From Hymenobacter gummosus (lineage in GTDB: Bacteria; Bacteroidota; Bacteroidia; Cytophagales; Hymenobacteraceae), in assembly GCF_003970915.1 (NCBI RefSeq), contig NZ_RXOF01000017.1, positions 101,755 to 165,754 on the forward strand: a stretch of DNA of 64,000 bases, given 5' to 3'. Within the stretch, counting starts at the first letter, position 1; each line of letters opens with the position of its first letter. Below, piece by piece: positions 17,469 through 28,100 of the stretch. The notes beneath the pieces were generated by a model, which was not told where the DNA came from, did no database searches, and worked only from the letters and a program-made list of their open reading frames with translations. Both the position numbers and the translations under genes were made by a program.

Positions 17469-18902
17469 ATGAGCCAGCTTGCTCGTTTCCTGCGTCCGGC
17501 GTGGCTGCTGCTGGCCACGCTCAGCGCCGCTCCCGCGGCGGCCCAGTCGGAGGCCGATGTGGCCGAGGCCCTGCGGCAGGCCCTGGCCGTGGTGCCCGGG
17601 CCGGTGGGGGAGCTGCCCGCCCAGGTGCGGCGCTTCTACGAGGCGGTGAACTACGCCCCCGTTTGGACGGACGCCGCCGGTGGCCGGTCCGCCGCCCGGG
17701 CCGGCCACCGGCTCCTGCAAAACGCCGCCGCTTACGGCCTGCCGCCTACTGAGCTGGCTGCGGGTCTCGGCAGTCTGCTCGATTCCCTCGCCACCGGCGC
17801 GCCGGCGGCCCGGCTGCGCACCCGCGTGGAGGTTGAAACCCGCCTGACGGGTGCTCTGCTGCGGTTTACCAGCCAGCTGCGCCGCGGCCAGCTGAACCCG
17901 GCTACCCTGCAGCCCGCCTCCTGCGCGCCCGATTCGGTGTTCGACCCGGTGTTCTGGCTGCTGTCAGTACGCAGCTGCCCCGATTTTACGCGGCAGCTGC
18001 TGGCCGCCCAGCCCCGGAGCCGCAGCTACGTGCGCCTGCTCGGGGCCTGGCAGCGTCTGCAGCGCACCGACTCGGCCGCCGCCCGCCGCCTGGCCTGGCC
18101 CGTGGCGGCCAACCTGGAGCGGCTGCGCTGGGAGCCGGCCGCCGACTCGTTTGCCCTCGTGGTCAACGTGCCGGCCTACACCCTGCAGGCCGTGCGTGGG
18201 GCCCGGGTGGTGCGCACGTTCCGGGTGGTGGTGGGCGGCCCCAGCACGCCCACGCCCGAGCTGTACAGCCGCCTCCGGTTTTTCGAGACTTCGCCCCAGT
18301 GGAAGGTGCCACGCAGCATTGCTACCCGCGAAATGCTGCCTCGCCTGCGTCGCAACCCCGGCTACCTGGCCGACAACAACTACCAGCTCTACGACCGGGC
18401 CGGCAAGGTGGTCAATCCGCAGCGCGTGGACTGGAAAAGCGTGACGGCGGAGACGTTCCCGTACACCATTCGCCAGGCCGCTACCAGCGACAATGCCCTG
18501 GGTAACGTGGTGTTCCGCTTCCCGAACCCGCACGACATCTTTCTGCACGACACGCCCAGCCGCAAGCTGTTCGCCCAGCCCCGGCGCGCCCTCAGCCACG
18601 GCTGCATCCGCGTCGAAAACCCCTTGCAGCTGGCCGTGTTCCTGCTCCGCCGCGACTACGCCGACCAGCCCCGCCTGGCCCAGCGCAACGTGCAGCGCAT
18701 GTGGGACAGCGTGTACGGCGGCTACAGCAAGTATTTTCCGCTGCGCTACCCCGCGTCCATCATCGTGCGCTACCTCACCTGCCACGCCGACGACGGTCCT
18801 ACGCTGCGTCAGCTGCCCGACGTGTACGGGCGCGACGCCGAGCTGATAGCCGCCCTGCAAGGCCCGGCACCCGAGCTGCCGTCCGCTACGGCGGCCGAGT
18901 AA
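17469..18902 (+). CDS. L,D-transpeptidase, YcbB/LdtD-like (YkuD domain)
   Basis: 477 residues. Signal peptide MSQLARFLRPAWLLLATLSAAPAAA. A helical scaffold region (about 30-220) resembles YcbB, followed by the YkuD catalytic domain (about 225-430) with HDTPS upstream and the active-site motif SHGCIRVENP, Cys379. Such enzymes form 3-3 cross-links in peptidoglycan in the periplasm, or attach proteins to it. No PG_binding_1 repeat is obvious. A weak -7-like TATCTTGA lies at 17421-17428. Family firm; substrate not defined. Confidence 0.9.
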   Translation: MSQLARFLRPAWLLLATLSAAPAAAQSEADVAEALRQALAVVPGPVGELPAQVRRFYEAVNYAPVWTDAAGGRSAARAGHRLLQNAAAYGLPPTELAAGLGSLLDSLATGAPAARLRTRVEVETRLTGALLRFTSQLRRGQLNPATLQPASCAPDSVFDPVFWLLSVRSCPDFTRQLLAAQPRSRSYVRLLGAWQRLQRTDSAAARRLAWPVAANLERLRWEPAADSFALVVNVPAYTLQAVRGARVVRTFRVVVGGPSTPTPELYSRLRFFETSPQWKVPRSIATREMLPRLRRNPGYLADNNYQLYDRAGKVVNPQRVDWKSVTAETFPYTIRQAATSDNALGNVVFRFPNPHDIFLHDTPSRKLFAQPRRALSHGCIRVENPLQLAVFLLRRDYADQPRLAQRNVQRMWDSVYGGYSKYFPLRYPASIIVRYLTCHADDGPTLRQLPDVYGRDAELIAALQGPAPELPSATAAE

Positions 18903-18990
18903 GCGGCCTGCGCTGATGATTTGCGCCGGCTGCCGCGCTGGCCTGGGGCCGAGGCAGCGGGCTGGCAGCCCGATAAAGCGGCCGGGCGCG

Positions 18991-18998
18991 TACCTTTG
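18991..18998 (+). promoter_or_regulatory. -7 element TACCTTTG before the TPR lipoprotein gene
   Basis: Perfect match to TAnnTTTG, 21 bases before the GTG at 19020. It argues that translation starts at 19020 and not at an earlier in-frame codon. Confidence 0.6.
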
Positions 18999-19019
18999 CC
19001 CTTCGTCACCTGCCTTGCC

Positions 19020-20201
19020 GTGCCTGCCCCGTTTCGTCGTTGCCTGTTTCCGCTGCTCCTGAGCCCGCTGCTGCTGGCCTGCGGCGACGCCCAGCCTGAA
19101 CAGGGGCAGCCCGACACCATGGTGGATTTGCGCACCGTGCGCAGCGGGCCCGACATTCAGGCTGCCGAGCTCAACGGGGCCATTGCCCGCCAGCCGCGCA
19201 ACCCCGTGCTCTACGCCCGCCGGGCCGGTTTCCGCGTGGAAGACGGTCAGCTGGACGCGGCGTTGCAGGACATCAACCAGGCCATTGAGCTGGACGACGA
19301 GCCGCCGGGCGAGTTTTTCCTGACCAAAGCCCGCGTGCTGCGCGCCCAGGGCAAGCTGCAGTCGGCCATCGACGCGGCGGCCCAGGCCCAGCAGCGCGGC
19401 TACAACCCGCCGGAGCTGCACCTGCTGCTGGGCGAAACCAACCTGGCCGCCCGCCGCTACAGCACCGCCCTCGACTACCTCGACCGGGTGCTGCGCGAAG
19501 ACGCCGACCACGCCGCCGCGCTGTTCTATAAGGGCTTGGTGTACACCGCCCTGCGCGACACCGTGCAGGCCCTGGACTACCTGCGCGCCAGCGCCGCCCG
19601 GGCCCCGCGCCAGCCCGAGGTGCTGCACCAGACGGCCTACCTGCTCAACGCCAACCGCCAGCCCCTGGCCGCTGCGCCCTACATCGAAAGCGGCCTGCGC
19701 GCCGACCGCAACTACGCGTCGTTGTGGTACGACCGGGGCCGGGTGTTCGACTTCGCCGGCCAGCCCGACAGCGCCGCCCGCCAGTACGCCCGCGCCACCC
19801 GCCTCGACACCACGCTCTACCGCGCCGACTACCGCCTGGGCCTGTATTACTACAAAAACAAGCGCTTCGCCCAGGCCATCCAGCCGCTCAGCCGGGCCCG
19901 CCGCCGCAGCCAGTACCTGCCCGACGTGGGCCTGATGCTGGCCGAAAGCTACGAGTGGGTGGGGCAGACGCAATCGGCCTGGATTGCCTACCGGGCCCTC
20001 GTGAAGCAGTTTCCGGGCAACCGCCACTACACCTACAAAGTCTGGAAAGTAGGCCAGCGCCTGCCGGGCCGGCAGCTCGATTCGTTGAAGCTGGTGTATG
20101 GCGCCCCGCCCTTGCCTCAGCCCCGCCGCGTACCCGCCGCCGTACCCGCGCTGGAACCGTTGGAAGTGAAGCCCCCGACGCTGGTCACGCCCACTAACTA
20201 A
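19020..20201 (+). CDS. TPR-repeat lipoprotein
   Basis: 393 residues from GTG. Lipoprotein signal: basic RRC, hydrophobic LFPLLLSPLLLAC with lipobox LLAC. After a linker come several tetratricopeptide repeats (for example ALQDINQAIELDDEPP, YSTALDYLDRVLREDADHAAALFYKGLVYTAL in part, YLRASAARAPRQPEVLHQ), total about 7, then a Pro-rich tail. Probably anchored in the outer or inner membrane facing the periplasm, as a scaffold in an envelope complex. The GTG choice rests on the lipobox spacing and on the -7 box just upstream; a longer frame from 18921 would place the promoter within the gene. Confidence 0.8.
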   Translation: MPAPFRRCLFPLLLSPLLLACGDAQPEQGQPDTMVDLRTVRSGPDIQAAELNGAIARQPRNPVLYARRAGFRVEDGQLDAALQDINQAIELDDEPPGEFFLTKARVLRAQGKLQSAIDAAAQAQQRGYNPPELHLLLGETNLAARRYSTALDYLDRVLREDADHAAALFYKGLVYTALRDTVQALDYLRASAARAPRQPEVLHQTAYLLNANRQPLAAAPYIESGLRADRNYASLWYDRGRVFDFAGQPDSAARQYARATRLDTTLYRADYRLGLYYYKNKRFAQAIQPLSRARRRSQYLPDVGLMLAESYEWVGQTQSAWIAYRALVKQFPGNRHYTYKVWKVGQRLPGRQLDSLKLVYGAPPLPQPRRVPAAVPALEPLEVKPPTLVTPTN

Positions 20202-20424
20202 GCCGGCACTGCTTCCGGGCAGACGGCGCGGGTCGTCCGACCGATTTCGGTATCGGGCTGATAGGCTAACCGGGCCGCGCTGCCCGCTTGCAGAATCCGC
20301 TGAATTATCCCGTTGCTGCAGCTGTTACAGGCCTTAGCAATGCCCATTTATCCGCTTCTCGCGTGGTTTCTGCGCTTGAAGCTGCTAACTTGCGCGCTAC
20401 CGCAATTTTTTGCACGTTTCTCTA

Positions 20425-22386
20425 ATGATTAACATCACGCTCCCCGACGGCTCCGTGCGTCAGTTCGAAGCGGGTGTGAGCGGCTACGACGTAGCCGCCA
20501 GCATCAGCGAAGGCCTGGCCCGCAACGCCTTGGCCGTGCGCGTCAACGGCGAAGTCCGCGACCTGCACCGCCCCATCCAAGACTCCGCCAACCTGGAGAT
20601 TCTCACATGGAACGACGAGGCGGGGAAGAATACCTTCTGGCACTCCTCGGCCCACTTGCTGGCCGAGGCGCTGGAATCGCTGTATCCGGGTATTAAGTTC
20701 GGCATCGGCCCGCCCATCGAAAACGGCTTCTACTACGACGTGGACCTGGGCGAAGGCCGCAGCATCGGCCCCGACGACTTTGCCAAGATAGAGCAGAAGA
20801 TGCTGGAGCTGGCCAAGAACAAGAGCCGCTACGAGCGCCGCGAGGTGTCGAAAGCCGACGCCATTGCCTACTTCACCGAGAAGGGTGACCCGTACAAGCT
20901 GGATTTGCTCGAAGGCCTCGAAGACGGTAGCATCACCTTCTACGAGCAGGGCAACTTCACCGACCTCTGCCGCGGCCCGCACATTCCGGATACCTCCGCC
21001 ATCAAGGCGGCCAAGCTGCTGAACGTGGCCGGCGCGTACTGGCGCGGCAACGAGAAAAACAAGCAGCTTACGCGCATCTACGCCATTACCTTCCCCAAGG
21101 ACAAGGAGCTGAAGGAGTACCTGCACAAGCTGGAGGAAGCCCGCAAGCGCGACCACCGCAAGCTGGGCAAGGAGCTGGAGCTGTTTGCGTTTTCGGAGCG
21201 GGTAGGAGCGGGGCTGCCGCTGTGGCTGCCCAAGGGCACCGCCCTGCGCGAGCGGCTGGAGCAGTTTATGCGCCGGGCCCAGGTGAAGGCCGGCTACCAG
21301 CCCGTCGTCACCCCGCACATCGGCGCCAAGGAGTTGTATGTGACCTCGGGCCACTACGAGAAGTACGGCGCTGACTCCTTCCAGCCCATCAAGACGCCGA
21401 ACCCGGGCGAGGAGTTCTTCCTCAAGCCCATGAACTGCCCGCACCACTGCGAGATTTACAAGACCAAGCCGCGCTCTTACCGCGACCTGCCCCTGCGCCT
21501 GGCCGAGTTCGGCACGGTGTACCGCTACGAGCAGTCGGGCGAGCTGCACGGCCTGACCCGCGTGCGCGGCTTCACCCAGGACGACGCCCACATCTTCTGC
21601 CGCCAGGACCAGGTGAAGGAGGAGTTCATTAAGGTGATTGACCTGGTGCTGTACGTATTCCGCGCCCTCGGCTTCGAGGACTACACCGCCCAGATTTCGC
21701 TGCGCGACCCGGAAAACAAGCAGAAGTACATCGGCACCGACGAGAACTGGGCCGCCGCCGAATCGGCCATCCAGGAGGCGGCGCTGGAGCGCGGCCTGCG
21801 CACCGTCACGGAGCTGGGCGAAGCGGCCTTCTACGGCCCCAAGCTCGACTTCATGGTGCGCGACGCCCTCGGCCGCAAGTGGCAGCTCGGCACCATCCAG
21901 GTCGATTACAACCTGCCCGAACGCTTCGAGCTGGAGTACGTAGCCCCCGACAACTCGCGCCAGCGCCCGGTGATGCTGCACCGCGCCCCGTTCGGCTCGC
22001 TGGAACGCTTCGTGGCCGTGCTCATCGAGCACTGCGCCGGCAACTTCCCGCTGTGGCTGGCCCCGGAGCAGTTCATCATCCTGCCGATTTCGGAGAAGTA
22101 CCACGACTACGCCCAGCAGGTGCTGGCCCAGCTGCAGCAGGCCGACCTGCGCGGCACCACGGATGAGCGCGACGAGCGAATCGGCCGCAAAATCCGCGAC
22201 GCCGAGATGCAGAAGATTCCCTACCTGCTGGTGGTGGGCGAGAAGGAAGCCGAAAACGGCATCGTCTCGGTCCGCCGCCACGGCGAAGGCGACCTGGGCT
22301 CCATGCCCATTGACGCCTTTATCCGCAACTTCCAGGAGCAGGTGGAGGAAATGATGAGCGGCAAAGCCGTAGCGGCGCACTCGTAA
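20425..22386 (+). CDS. thrS: Threonine--tRNA ligase
   Basis: 653 residues, full length. TGS domain (1-62, [11 protein letters not shown]), editing domain with [11 protein letters not shown] (HxxxH zinc-type motif) and the [10 protein letters not shown] signature with its conserved Cys and His, catalytic core with class II motifs: [15 protein letters not shown] (motif 2 region) and [11 protein letters not shown] (motif 3), then the anticodon-binding domain ([15 protein letters not shown]). ATG at 20425 is chosen; the upstream TTG at 20410 has no family support. A TAACTTGC box at 20386-20393 may be its -7 element. It precedes infC-rpmI-rplT, a common order in bacteria. Confidence 0.95.
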   Translation: MINITLPDGSVRQFEAGVSGYDVAASISEGLARNALAVRVNGEVRDLHRPIQDSANLEILTWNDEAGKNTFWHSSAHLLAEALESLYPGIKFGIGPPIENGFYYDVDLGEGRSIGPDDFAKIEQKMLELAKNKSRYERREVSKADAIAYFTEKGDPYKLDLLEGLEDGSITFYEQGNFTDLCRGPHIPDTSAIKAAKLLNVAGAYWRGNEKNKQLTRIYAITFPKDKELKEYLHKLEEARKRDHRKLGKELELFAFSERVGAGLPLWLPKGTALRERLEQFMRRAQVKAGYQPVVTPHIGAKELYVTSGHYEKYGADSFQPIKTPNPGEEFFLKPMNCPHHCEIYKTKPRSYRDLPLRLAEFGTVYRYEQSGELHGLTRVRGFTQDDAHIFCRQDQVKEEFIKVIDLVLYVFRALGFEDYTAQISLRDPENKQKYIGTDENWAAAESAIQEAALERGLRTVTELGEAAFYGPKLDFMVRDALGRKWQLGTIQVDYNLPERFELEYVAPDNSRQRPVMLHRAPFGSLERFVAVLIEHCAGNFPLWLAPEQFIILPISEKYHDYAQQVLAQLQQADLRGTTDERDERIGRKIRDAEMQKIPYLLVVGEKEAENGIVSVRRHGEGDLGSMPIDAFIRNFQEQVEEMMSGKAVAAHS

Positions 22387-22396
22387 GGGAGACGTC

Positions 22397-22574
22397 CGTC
22401 ATCCTGAGCGGAGCGAGGGACCTTCCTCGAACCCTGCACTAACCAAGAAGCGCAGCCACAAGCCGAAAAGGGGAGTGGCTGCGCTTCTGCTTTACGCAAG
22501 AGGGAGCCTGCATACGGCTCGTAGCGTCATTACTAGCTCCAAGGAAGGACCCTCGGCTGCACTGTGGGATGACA
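22397..22574. repeat. Dispersed palindromic element, family A, copy 2
   Basis: Outer CGTCATCCTGAGCGGAGC at the left and GGGATGACACG at the right; inner GGACCTTCCTCGAACCCTGCA; central hairpin AAGAAGCGCAGCCAC / GTGGCTGCGCTTCT. Same design as 3313-3498 and 56639-56823, between thrS and infC. Confidence 0.75.
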
Positions 22575-22772
22575 CGTGGCGAAATCGAACTAATCCCGCC
22601 CCAACCCCGTTAAAACCCATGCAGCCCGCTGGAAACCCGGTTTTCAGTGGGCTGAATTTTGTCGTTCGGGAAAATTGCCGGATATTCGCCCGCTCAAATA
22701 GTTGGCGGCGCTGATTTACAGCCGCTTTCAGCCGTTTGCCCCGACCAAGTTTCACCTAAACTCTGAAGTCTT

Positions 22773-23417
22773 ATCAGAACCCCTAACCGCCGCCTCCCTC
22801 CGCGTCAAGTGGAGGAGCCGTTCAAAATCAATAACAAGATTACGGCCCGCGAAATCCGCCTTGTCGGCGAGAACGTGGAGCAGGGCATTTACCCGACCGA
22901 TCAGGCGCGCCGCATGGCGGAGCAGCAAGGTCTGGACCTCGTGGAAATTTCGCCCACGGCCGTACCGCCGGTGTGCCGCATCATCGACTACTCGAAATTC
23001 AAGTACGAGCAGAAGAAGCGCACCCGCGAGATGAAGGCCAAGCAGACGAAGGTGGTGGTCAAAGAAATTCGTTTCGGCCCCAACACCGACGACCACGACT
23101 TCGCGTTCAAGCTCAAGCACGCTCAGGAATTCCTGCGTGAGGGAGCTAAGATCAAGGCTTACGTACACTTCGTGGGCCGTAGCATCGTCTTCAAGGAGCG
23201 CGGCGAGATTCTGCTGCTCAAGTTTGCTCAGGCCCTCGAGGATCTGGCCAAAGTGGAGCAGCTGCCCAAGCTCGAAGGCAAGCGCATGTTTCTCTACCTG
23301 GCTCCCAAGGCCGTGGTAGTGAAACCGGCCGGCGCACCGAAACCCGCTGCTCCGAAGGAAGAAGGCAAGGCCGCACCGGCCCCGAAAGCTGCCGCTTCCA
23401 ACGAAGCCGCCGAATAA
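22773..23417 (+). CDS. infC: Translation initiation factor IF-3, probably from an AUC start
   Basis: Conserved IF-3 body: [21 protein letters not shown] region, [34 protein letters not shown] and the C-terminal domain ([17 protein letters not shown]). It ends in an Ala/Lys/Pro-rich tail. No ATG is available at the expected start. An in-frame GTG at 22809 would give [10 protein letters not shown]; an ATC at 22773 adds [11 protein letters not shown], which looks like the NRR-containing N-terminus usual in this phylum. AUU/AUC starts on infC allow IF-3 to repress its own synthesis in other bacteria. I place the start at 22773 (214 aa) with 22809 as alternative (202 aa). Confidence 0.88.
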   Translation: MRTPNRRLPPRQVEEPFKINNKITAREIRLVGENVEQGIYPTDQARRMAEQQGLDLVEISPTAVPPVCRIIDYSKFKYEQKKRTREMKAKQTKVVVKEIRFGPNTDDHDFAFKLKHAQEFLREGAKIKAYVHFVGRSIVFKERGEILLLKFAQALEDLAKVEQLPKLEGKRMFLYLAPKAVVVKPAGAPKPAAPKEEGKAAPAPKAAASNEAAE

Positions 23418-23511
23418 GTTACTCCAGCGCGGCGTGAGCCGCTCCGTTGTTCAGGCGAGCCGGCCCTAGGCAGCCGGCCGCCGATGTTTTACCACTTCAA
23501 CCTTTCTCACA

Positions 23512-23706
23512 ATGCCGAAAATGAAGACCAAGTCCGGCGCCAAGAAGCGTTTCTCGCTGACCGGCACGGGCAAAGTAAAGCGCAAGCACGCGTACAAGTC
23601 GCACATTCTGACCAAGAAGAGCACGAAGCGTAAGCGCGCCCTGACCCATGTCACCCTGGTTAGCTCTGCTGACATGAACCGGGTGAAGGACATGCTGGTC
23701 CTCTAA
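23512..23706 (+). CDS. rpmI: 50S ribosomal protein L35 (bL35)
   Basis: 64 residues, very basic: [20 protein letters not shown] and [20 protein letters not shown] are the family signature. It lies 94 bases after infC in the standard infC-rpmI-rplT operon. Full length for the family. Confidence 0.96.
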   Translation: MPKMKTKSGAKKRFSLTGTGKVKRKHAYKSHILTKKSTKRKRALTHVTLVSSADMNRVKDMLVL

Positions 23707-23812
23707 GCGGTGGCCTGAAGCTCCCGCAGTACATTTTTTCAACCCGGCGTCCGGTTATTCGCCAAGCCCCTTCAGAATGAGGGAGGCACCGGCCGCCAAA
23801 AACAAGTAGGTT

Positions 23813-24160
23813 ATGCCAAGAAGCGTCAATAATGTGGCCTCGCGCCACCGTCGCAAAAAGGTAATGCGCCTGGCCAAAGGTTACTTCGGCCGCCGCAAGA
23901 ATGTCTGGACCGTTGCCAAAAACGCGGTTGAGAAAGGTCTGGTTTACGCTTACCGGGACCGGAAAGCCAAGAAGCGCGACTTCCGTGCTCTTTGGATTCA
24001 GCGTATCAACGCTGGTGCCCGCATCCACGGCCTGTCGTACTCGCAGTTCATGGGCGGCCTGAAGAAGGCTGGCATCGACCTGAACCGCAAAGTTCTGGCT
24101 GACCTCGCCCTGAACCACCCCGAAGCCTTCAAAGGCATCGTGGAGAAAGTGAAAGCCTAA
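23813..24160 (+). CDS. rplT: 50S ribosomal protein L20 (bL20)
   Basis: 115 residues: [39 protein letters not shown] and [16 protein letters not shown] are typical of L20. In other bacteria L20 represses this operon by binding its leader; the 106-base gap after rpmI is large enough for structure but I see no obvious hairpin there. Followed by a classical terminator. Confidence 0.96.
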   Translation: MPRSVNNVASRHRRKKVMRLAKGYFGRRKNVWTVAKNAVEKGLVYAYRDRKAKKRDFRALWIQRINAGARIHGLSYSQFMGGLKKAGIDLNRKVLADLALNHPEAFKGIVEKVKA

Positions 24161-24184
24161 GCTTTCCACTTCCGCAAATGAAGA

Positions 24185-24214
24185 AGCCCGGCCAGTTTTG
24201 GCCGGGCTTTTTTT
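24185..24214 (+). terminator. Rho-independent terminator after rplT
   Basis: Stem AGCCCGGCCA / TGGCCGGGCT, loop GTTT, then an uninterrupted T run. Textbook intrinsic terminator, 24 bases past the stop. Confidence 0.9.
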
Positions 24215-24232
24215 GTATGCAAGTGACGCGAG

Positions 24233-24682
24233 TCAGGATTTCTGGGCTTTTTTCATCAACTCAATAATGGTTTGTCGGTCTTCTGCTAGTTGCTTGTAAG
24301 TGTTGGCTTTTTCTATCCAGAACGCCAGCTCTTTGCGGCACTCCTGCAGAGCTGCCGCAGTCTCCTCTTCCGGGGCAGCAGGTTTGCCCAGCCGCCGATA
24401 CGCCGGCTCTTGCACCTGCATTTCCGTTTCCGGGGCGGCATAGGAAGCTGGCGTGAGCAAAGGCTGGCCCTGCCCGGTTACCAGCCATTCCAAATTTACC
24501 CGGGGGTAAGCCGCCTTAATTTTCTCCAGCGTTTCAAAGCTGGGTTTAGACTTGCGCCCCCCTAGCATATTGGCCAGCACTGTGCTGCTGACGCCTATGG
24601 CAGCGGCGAAATGGCTTACTGATTTTGCGTCAAGCAGTTGTATCAACTGTTGTAAGCGGTCAGATGCGTTGCTGTCAATCAT
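24233..24682 (-). CDS. Xre-family helix-turn-helix regulator
   Basis: 149 residues. HTH_3 domain at about 8-70: VSHFAAAIGVSSTVLANML is the recognition helix-turn-helix, and the PRVNLEWLVTGQGQPLL end is the signature of CI-like regulators common in Bacteroidota prophage and island contexts. A C-terminal coiled coil (AALQECRKELAFWIEKANTY) probably gives dimerisation. Three copies of the site ATCATTTGA at its own promoter region suggest autoregulation. Convergent with rplT; it marks the left edge of the AT-leaning block. Confidence 0.85.
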   Translation of the reverse strand: MIDSNASDRLQQLIQLLDAKSVSHFAAAIGVSSTVLANMLGGRKSKPSFETLEKIKAAYPRVNLEWLVTGQGQPLLTPASYAAPETEMQVQEPAYRRLGKPAAPEEETAAALQECRKELAFWIEKANTYKQLAEDRQTIIELMKKAQKS

Positions 24683-24726
24683 TTGAAATTATTTTAATCA
24701 TTTGATTGTATTATGATTCAAATGAT
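24678..24726. promoter_or_regulatory. Candidate operator with three ATCATTTGA sites
   Basis: ATCATTTGA at 24678-24686 and 24697-24705, and its reverse complement TCAAATGAT at 24718-24726, spaced 19-21 bp centre to centre. The first overlaps the start codon region of the Xre gene. Likely binding sites of that regulator. Confidence 0.55.
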
Positions 24727-25103
24727 GTATTATTGTTCATCCTATTCCGCGCTCAAGATCCTCATAACGATGCTTTCTGTGGCGTAGAGTAGGTAGAATC
24801 AATTGTGAAGCGAAACAAATGTCCTTTGGTGCTTGGCCCGTTGGCGTGAACTTGAGAGTATCTAGTCATTACCAAACCAGTTCCAATAGTAATCAATAGA
24901 TAGGTTTTTATAATAAATAATACCCCATGCGCGGTAGGTTGACCTTTTTCATTGACGGTTAAATGGTCATACTATAAAGCTTTAGCGGAGCCAATTGTAG
25001 CTCCGGCCTACCACGCTTTACTTACTTCTCCACCGGCTGTAGAGCCGGTGCTCCCCATAGTTGCGCAGAACTGCATTTCCCCGTCGGCTGCTGAAGTGGC
25101 AGT
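24727..25103. other. 377-bp AT-rich gap with a small hairpin
   Basis: No gene seen. Contains CACCGGCT-GTAG-AGCCGGTG, a perfect 8-bp hairpin at 25031-25050, and nearby GGAGC..GCTCC. The latter part may be the true upstream region of the RHS gene. Confidence 0.45.
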
Positions 25104-28100
25104 ATGGCTGGCTACTGCGTGGCCTTGAGCTTCGATCAGAGTGCTGGAAAACCCAGCAAGCATTTCTTACCTACCACCAGTACAATTATGTTCATTCAAG
25201 CTGACCGGCTACGTCCGGTCCGGGCCCTGGCAATCAGATGGCTCAGAAAAGCTCGCGCCCGTTTAGGGTTGTTGCTCGGGAAAGGTAGCGGTGATGATGC
25301 ACCATGCCGGCCATTGGCAGCGGGCTTTAAGCAAGGCGCTGGCAAGCCCACCGAGCTAATGTTGGGACGTGTAGCCCAAACCTACACTGGCAACGCTACT
25401 TATTTTCTGCTCGCACGGCAGACAGCGCGCTTGAGCCAATGGTGTTCTGATGTGCGGCTGTATAGCAGTTGCATATACCCGATTGGGCTAGCACACCTAT
25501 GTAATGCAAGCAGAGCAGGTAGGCTTTTGGCTGCTTTCGTTGCCAGCCTATTGTTACTGCCGTTGGCGGAAGCACAAACGCCAACCAATCCCGACTTACT
25601 ACCGTCGTACATGATTCCCAAGTCGCCGACTGTTGTTCCGTTTCAGCGGGTTGACGAACAGAGGTACGTGGATTTGATTACTGGTGGGGCTCAGACTTCG
25701 CTTCCGTTAGCAGATATCAGTAGCGGAGCACTGAACTTGCCTGTAGCTTTAGGGTATTCATACACAGGGCTTCAAGTATACCGTTCCAATGACCTTATTG
25801 GTTTAGGTTGGTCATTGCAGGCTGGTGGAAGTATTAGCCGGCAACTAGGCGGCCAACCCGATGGTATGATGCCTTCTTGGCGTGCTTATTCGCCAGCAGC
25901 CGTAAATGCTGGGTTGAACAATCCACTTTATGTAAAAAATGCTGCTACCAATGATATTGATGTGATACCGGACGTATTCACTTTCCAATTTCCCGGAGGT
26001 AGCGGCCGGTTTATGTTGCTAGATACATCAATAGTATTATTGCCACAACAGCCTCTACGTGTTCGTCGCCGCTCTGACGGCTCATTTCTTATTGTTACAG
26101 AACAAGGGGTGCGCTATGAGTTTAGTGCTACTGAAACTACCCAGCCCAACCCTAATAATTTTGGTAATGTCGGTACTTACGTCAGCGCTTGGCAAATGAC
26201 CCGCGTTATTTCTGGTGATAATTCAGATACCATTCGACTGCATTATACACGACGCGGTTACACTCCACCAATGCGATGGGCTCAGACGGTGGGCGAATTA
26301 TTTATGGGCGACAACCAAGATATTGCTAGCCGTTGCAATACGACTGTCGGGGCATATAAAATACATAATGTCAAAACCTTGGGTTCGCACATACAAGCCC
26401 AGTACCTAGATTCTATTACCACTCGTGGTGCTCGGTTAGTGCTTGAGCGTAGCTTGACAAATGGCGTACTGCGCCGGGTGAGGCTGCTGGGTGATTACCC
26501 CAGGCGCGAGCGAAAAACTATTACATTGTTCCAGTCAGTCTTTGAAAATTCGTCCAGCCTAGATCCGGTTATGCGCTTGGATCGAGTGCAAGAGTGCGCA
26601 GCAGGTACCTGTTTGCCTGCCTACCTATTTGCTTATGAAACTGGTGATGGTGAAGAGTTTCCAATCAGGCAAAGCGTAGCTCAAGATCATTGGGGATACT
26701 ATAACGGCGCCATCAATAACGGTGGAGGTAATGGTAATATAAGTGACGCTAATACTGAAACTACCCAATCAGCCTTGCTGGCGGATCCTATCTTGGGCAT
26801 ACGTGCAGCGGTTCGTAATCCTAACTTTAATTTTTCACGGCTTGGATCGCTTCGCCGTATCTCGTACCCTACCGGTGGTACCACCATGTTGGACTATGAA
26901 GCCAATGTCTTGGCCCTCGACGAGGTCATCGAAATCCGCAATTCTTCGCCCGTTTTACAACTAGCTGCAGGCTATACTAGTCAGACTCCACCTAATACGC
27001 TGGAGACTGCAACGGGTACGTTTCAAGTGCATTATAGCGGGACCGTCTCGGTTATGCTTAGTCGTCAACCCTATTATGGTGGCGGAGTAGGCAGTGGAGG
27101 TTCCAATAGAGAACGGGATTTCAACCTTTGGAAAATTCTACCAGGAGGCGACTCTCTAGTTACGGACCTTACAGCTAGTTACAATTACAAGTGCATTGAG
27201 CCGCATACAGAACGCCTTTTTGAATTTGAACTGGGGCCTGGTACTTATCGAGCTACATTGTATTGTGAACGAACCGAATTTAATTCCTCACTTGACATAT
27301 CAGCACCCTATATTCTTCGCATGACGTCGGCACCGGGACCCGGCATCCGAGTGCGTCAAGTCACTACGACAGCATCTGGCGCAACGCCACTCGTACGTCG
27401 CTACCAATATACGGAAGGTGATATACCAACCGGCCGCTCATTATTGCCTTTGAGTGCAACCGGGGAGCCAGGTTTTGAGCGCCAGTCATTTCAGCGTATT
27501 CAACTGATGCCGGATAACAACACTCAAAGCGTCACATGCCCTTGTATACAGACTTCCTCTGATAACACAGGGTTAGGTAACGAATACAACCGGCATGTGT
27601 TTTACAACACCCGCGTCACGGAGCTACTGGGCAGTGGAGAGGGATATATCGTGCATGATTTCGACGTATTGCCTTCACTCTTCAAGGAAGTAACACCAAC
27701 TGGGCGGCGTACTTATCGGCATGACATTCGACAGCCTCAACGAGTACAATTAGCTGAGAAGGAGCGTCACTGGTACTCAGGTGACAGCGCTCGGTTCTTT
27801 CCTGCACTACGTCTGCGTATGTCGGTCCAAAACTTAGTGACGGCTAATGCTGATGAATACAGTGCACAGGGCTTCGATATTTGGGCTTCCTTTGCTTCAA
27901 TTCGGCGCTCAGAGTATACGCGCTACGACGAACGTGGTGATTCGCTCGTTCAAGTCACTCTCAGCGGCTACCGCAAACAGCGGCTGGTCCGACAAGCTAC
28001 GCGCACTGCAACAGGATGGCATATAAGCCGGTACAAATACTTAGCGGACTATAGTCCTACTTTACCGGTTGTGCGTGCGCTACAGGTACACAACTTCAAT

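Noticed and set aside
25104-25450. First ~116 codons of the RHS shell gene as real protein
   Set aside because: The signal peptide lies at residues 140-156, too far from this start; kept in the coordinates only because the true start codon is not certain.
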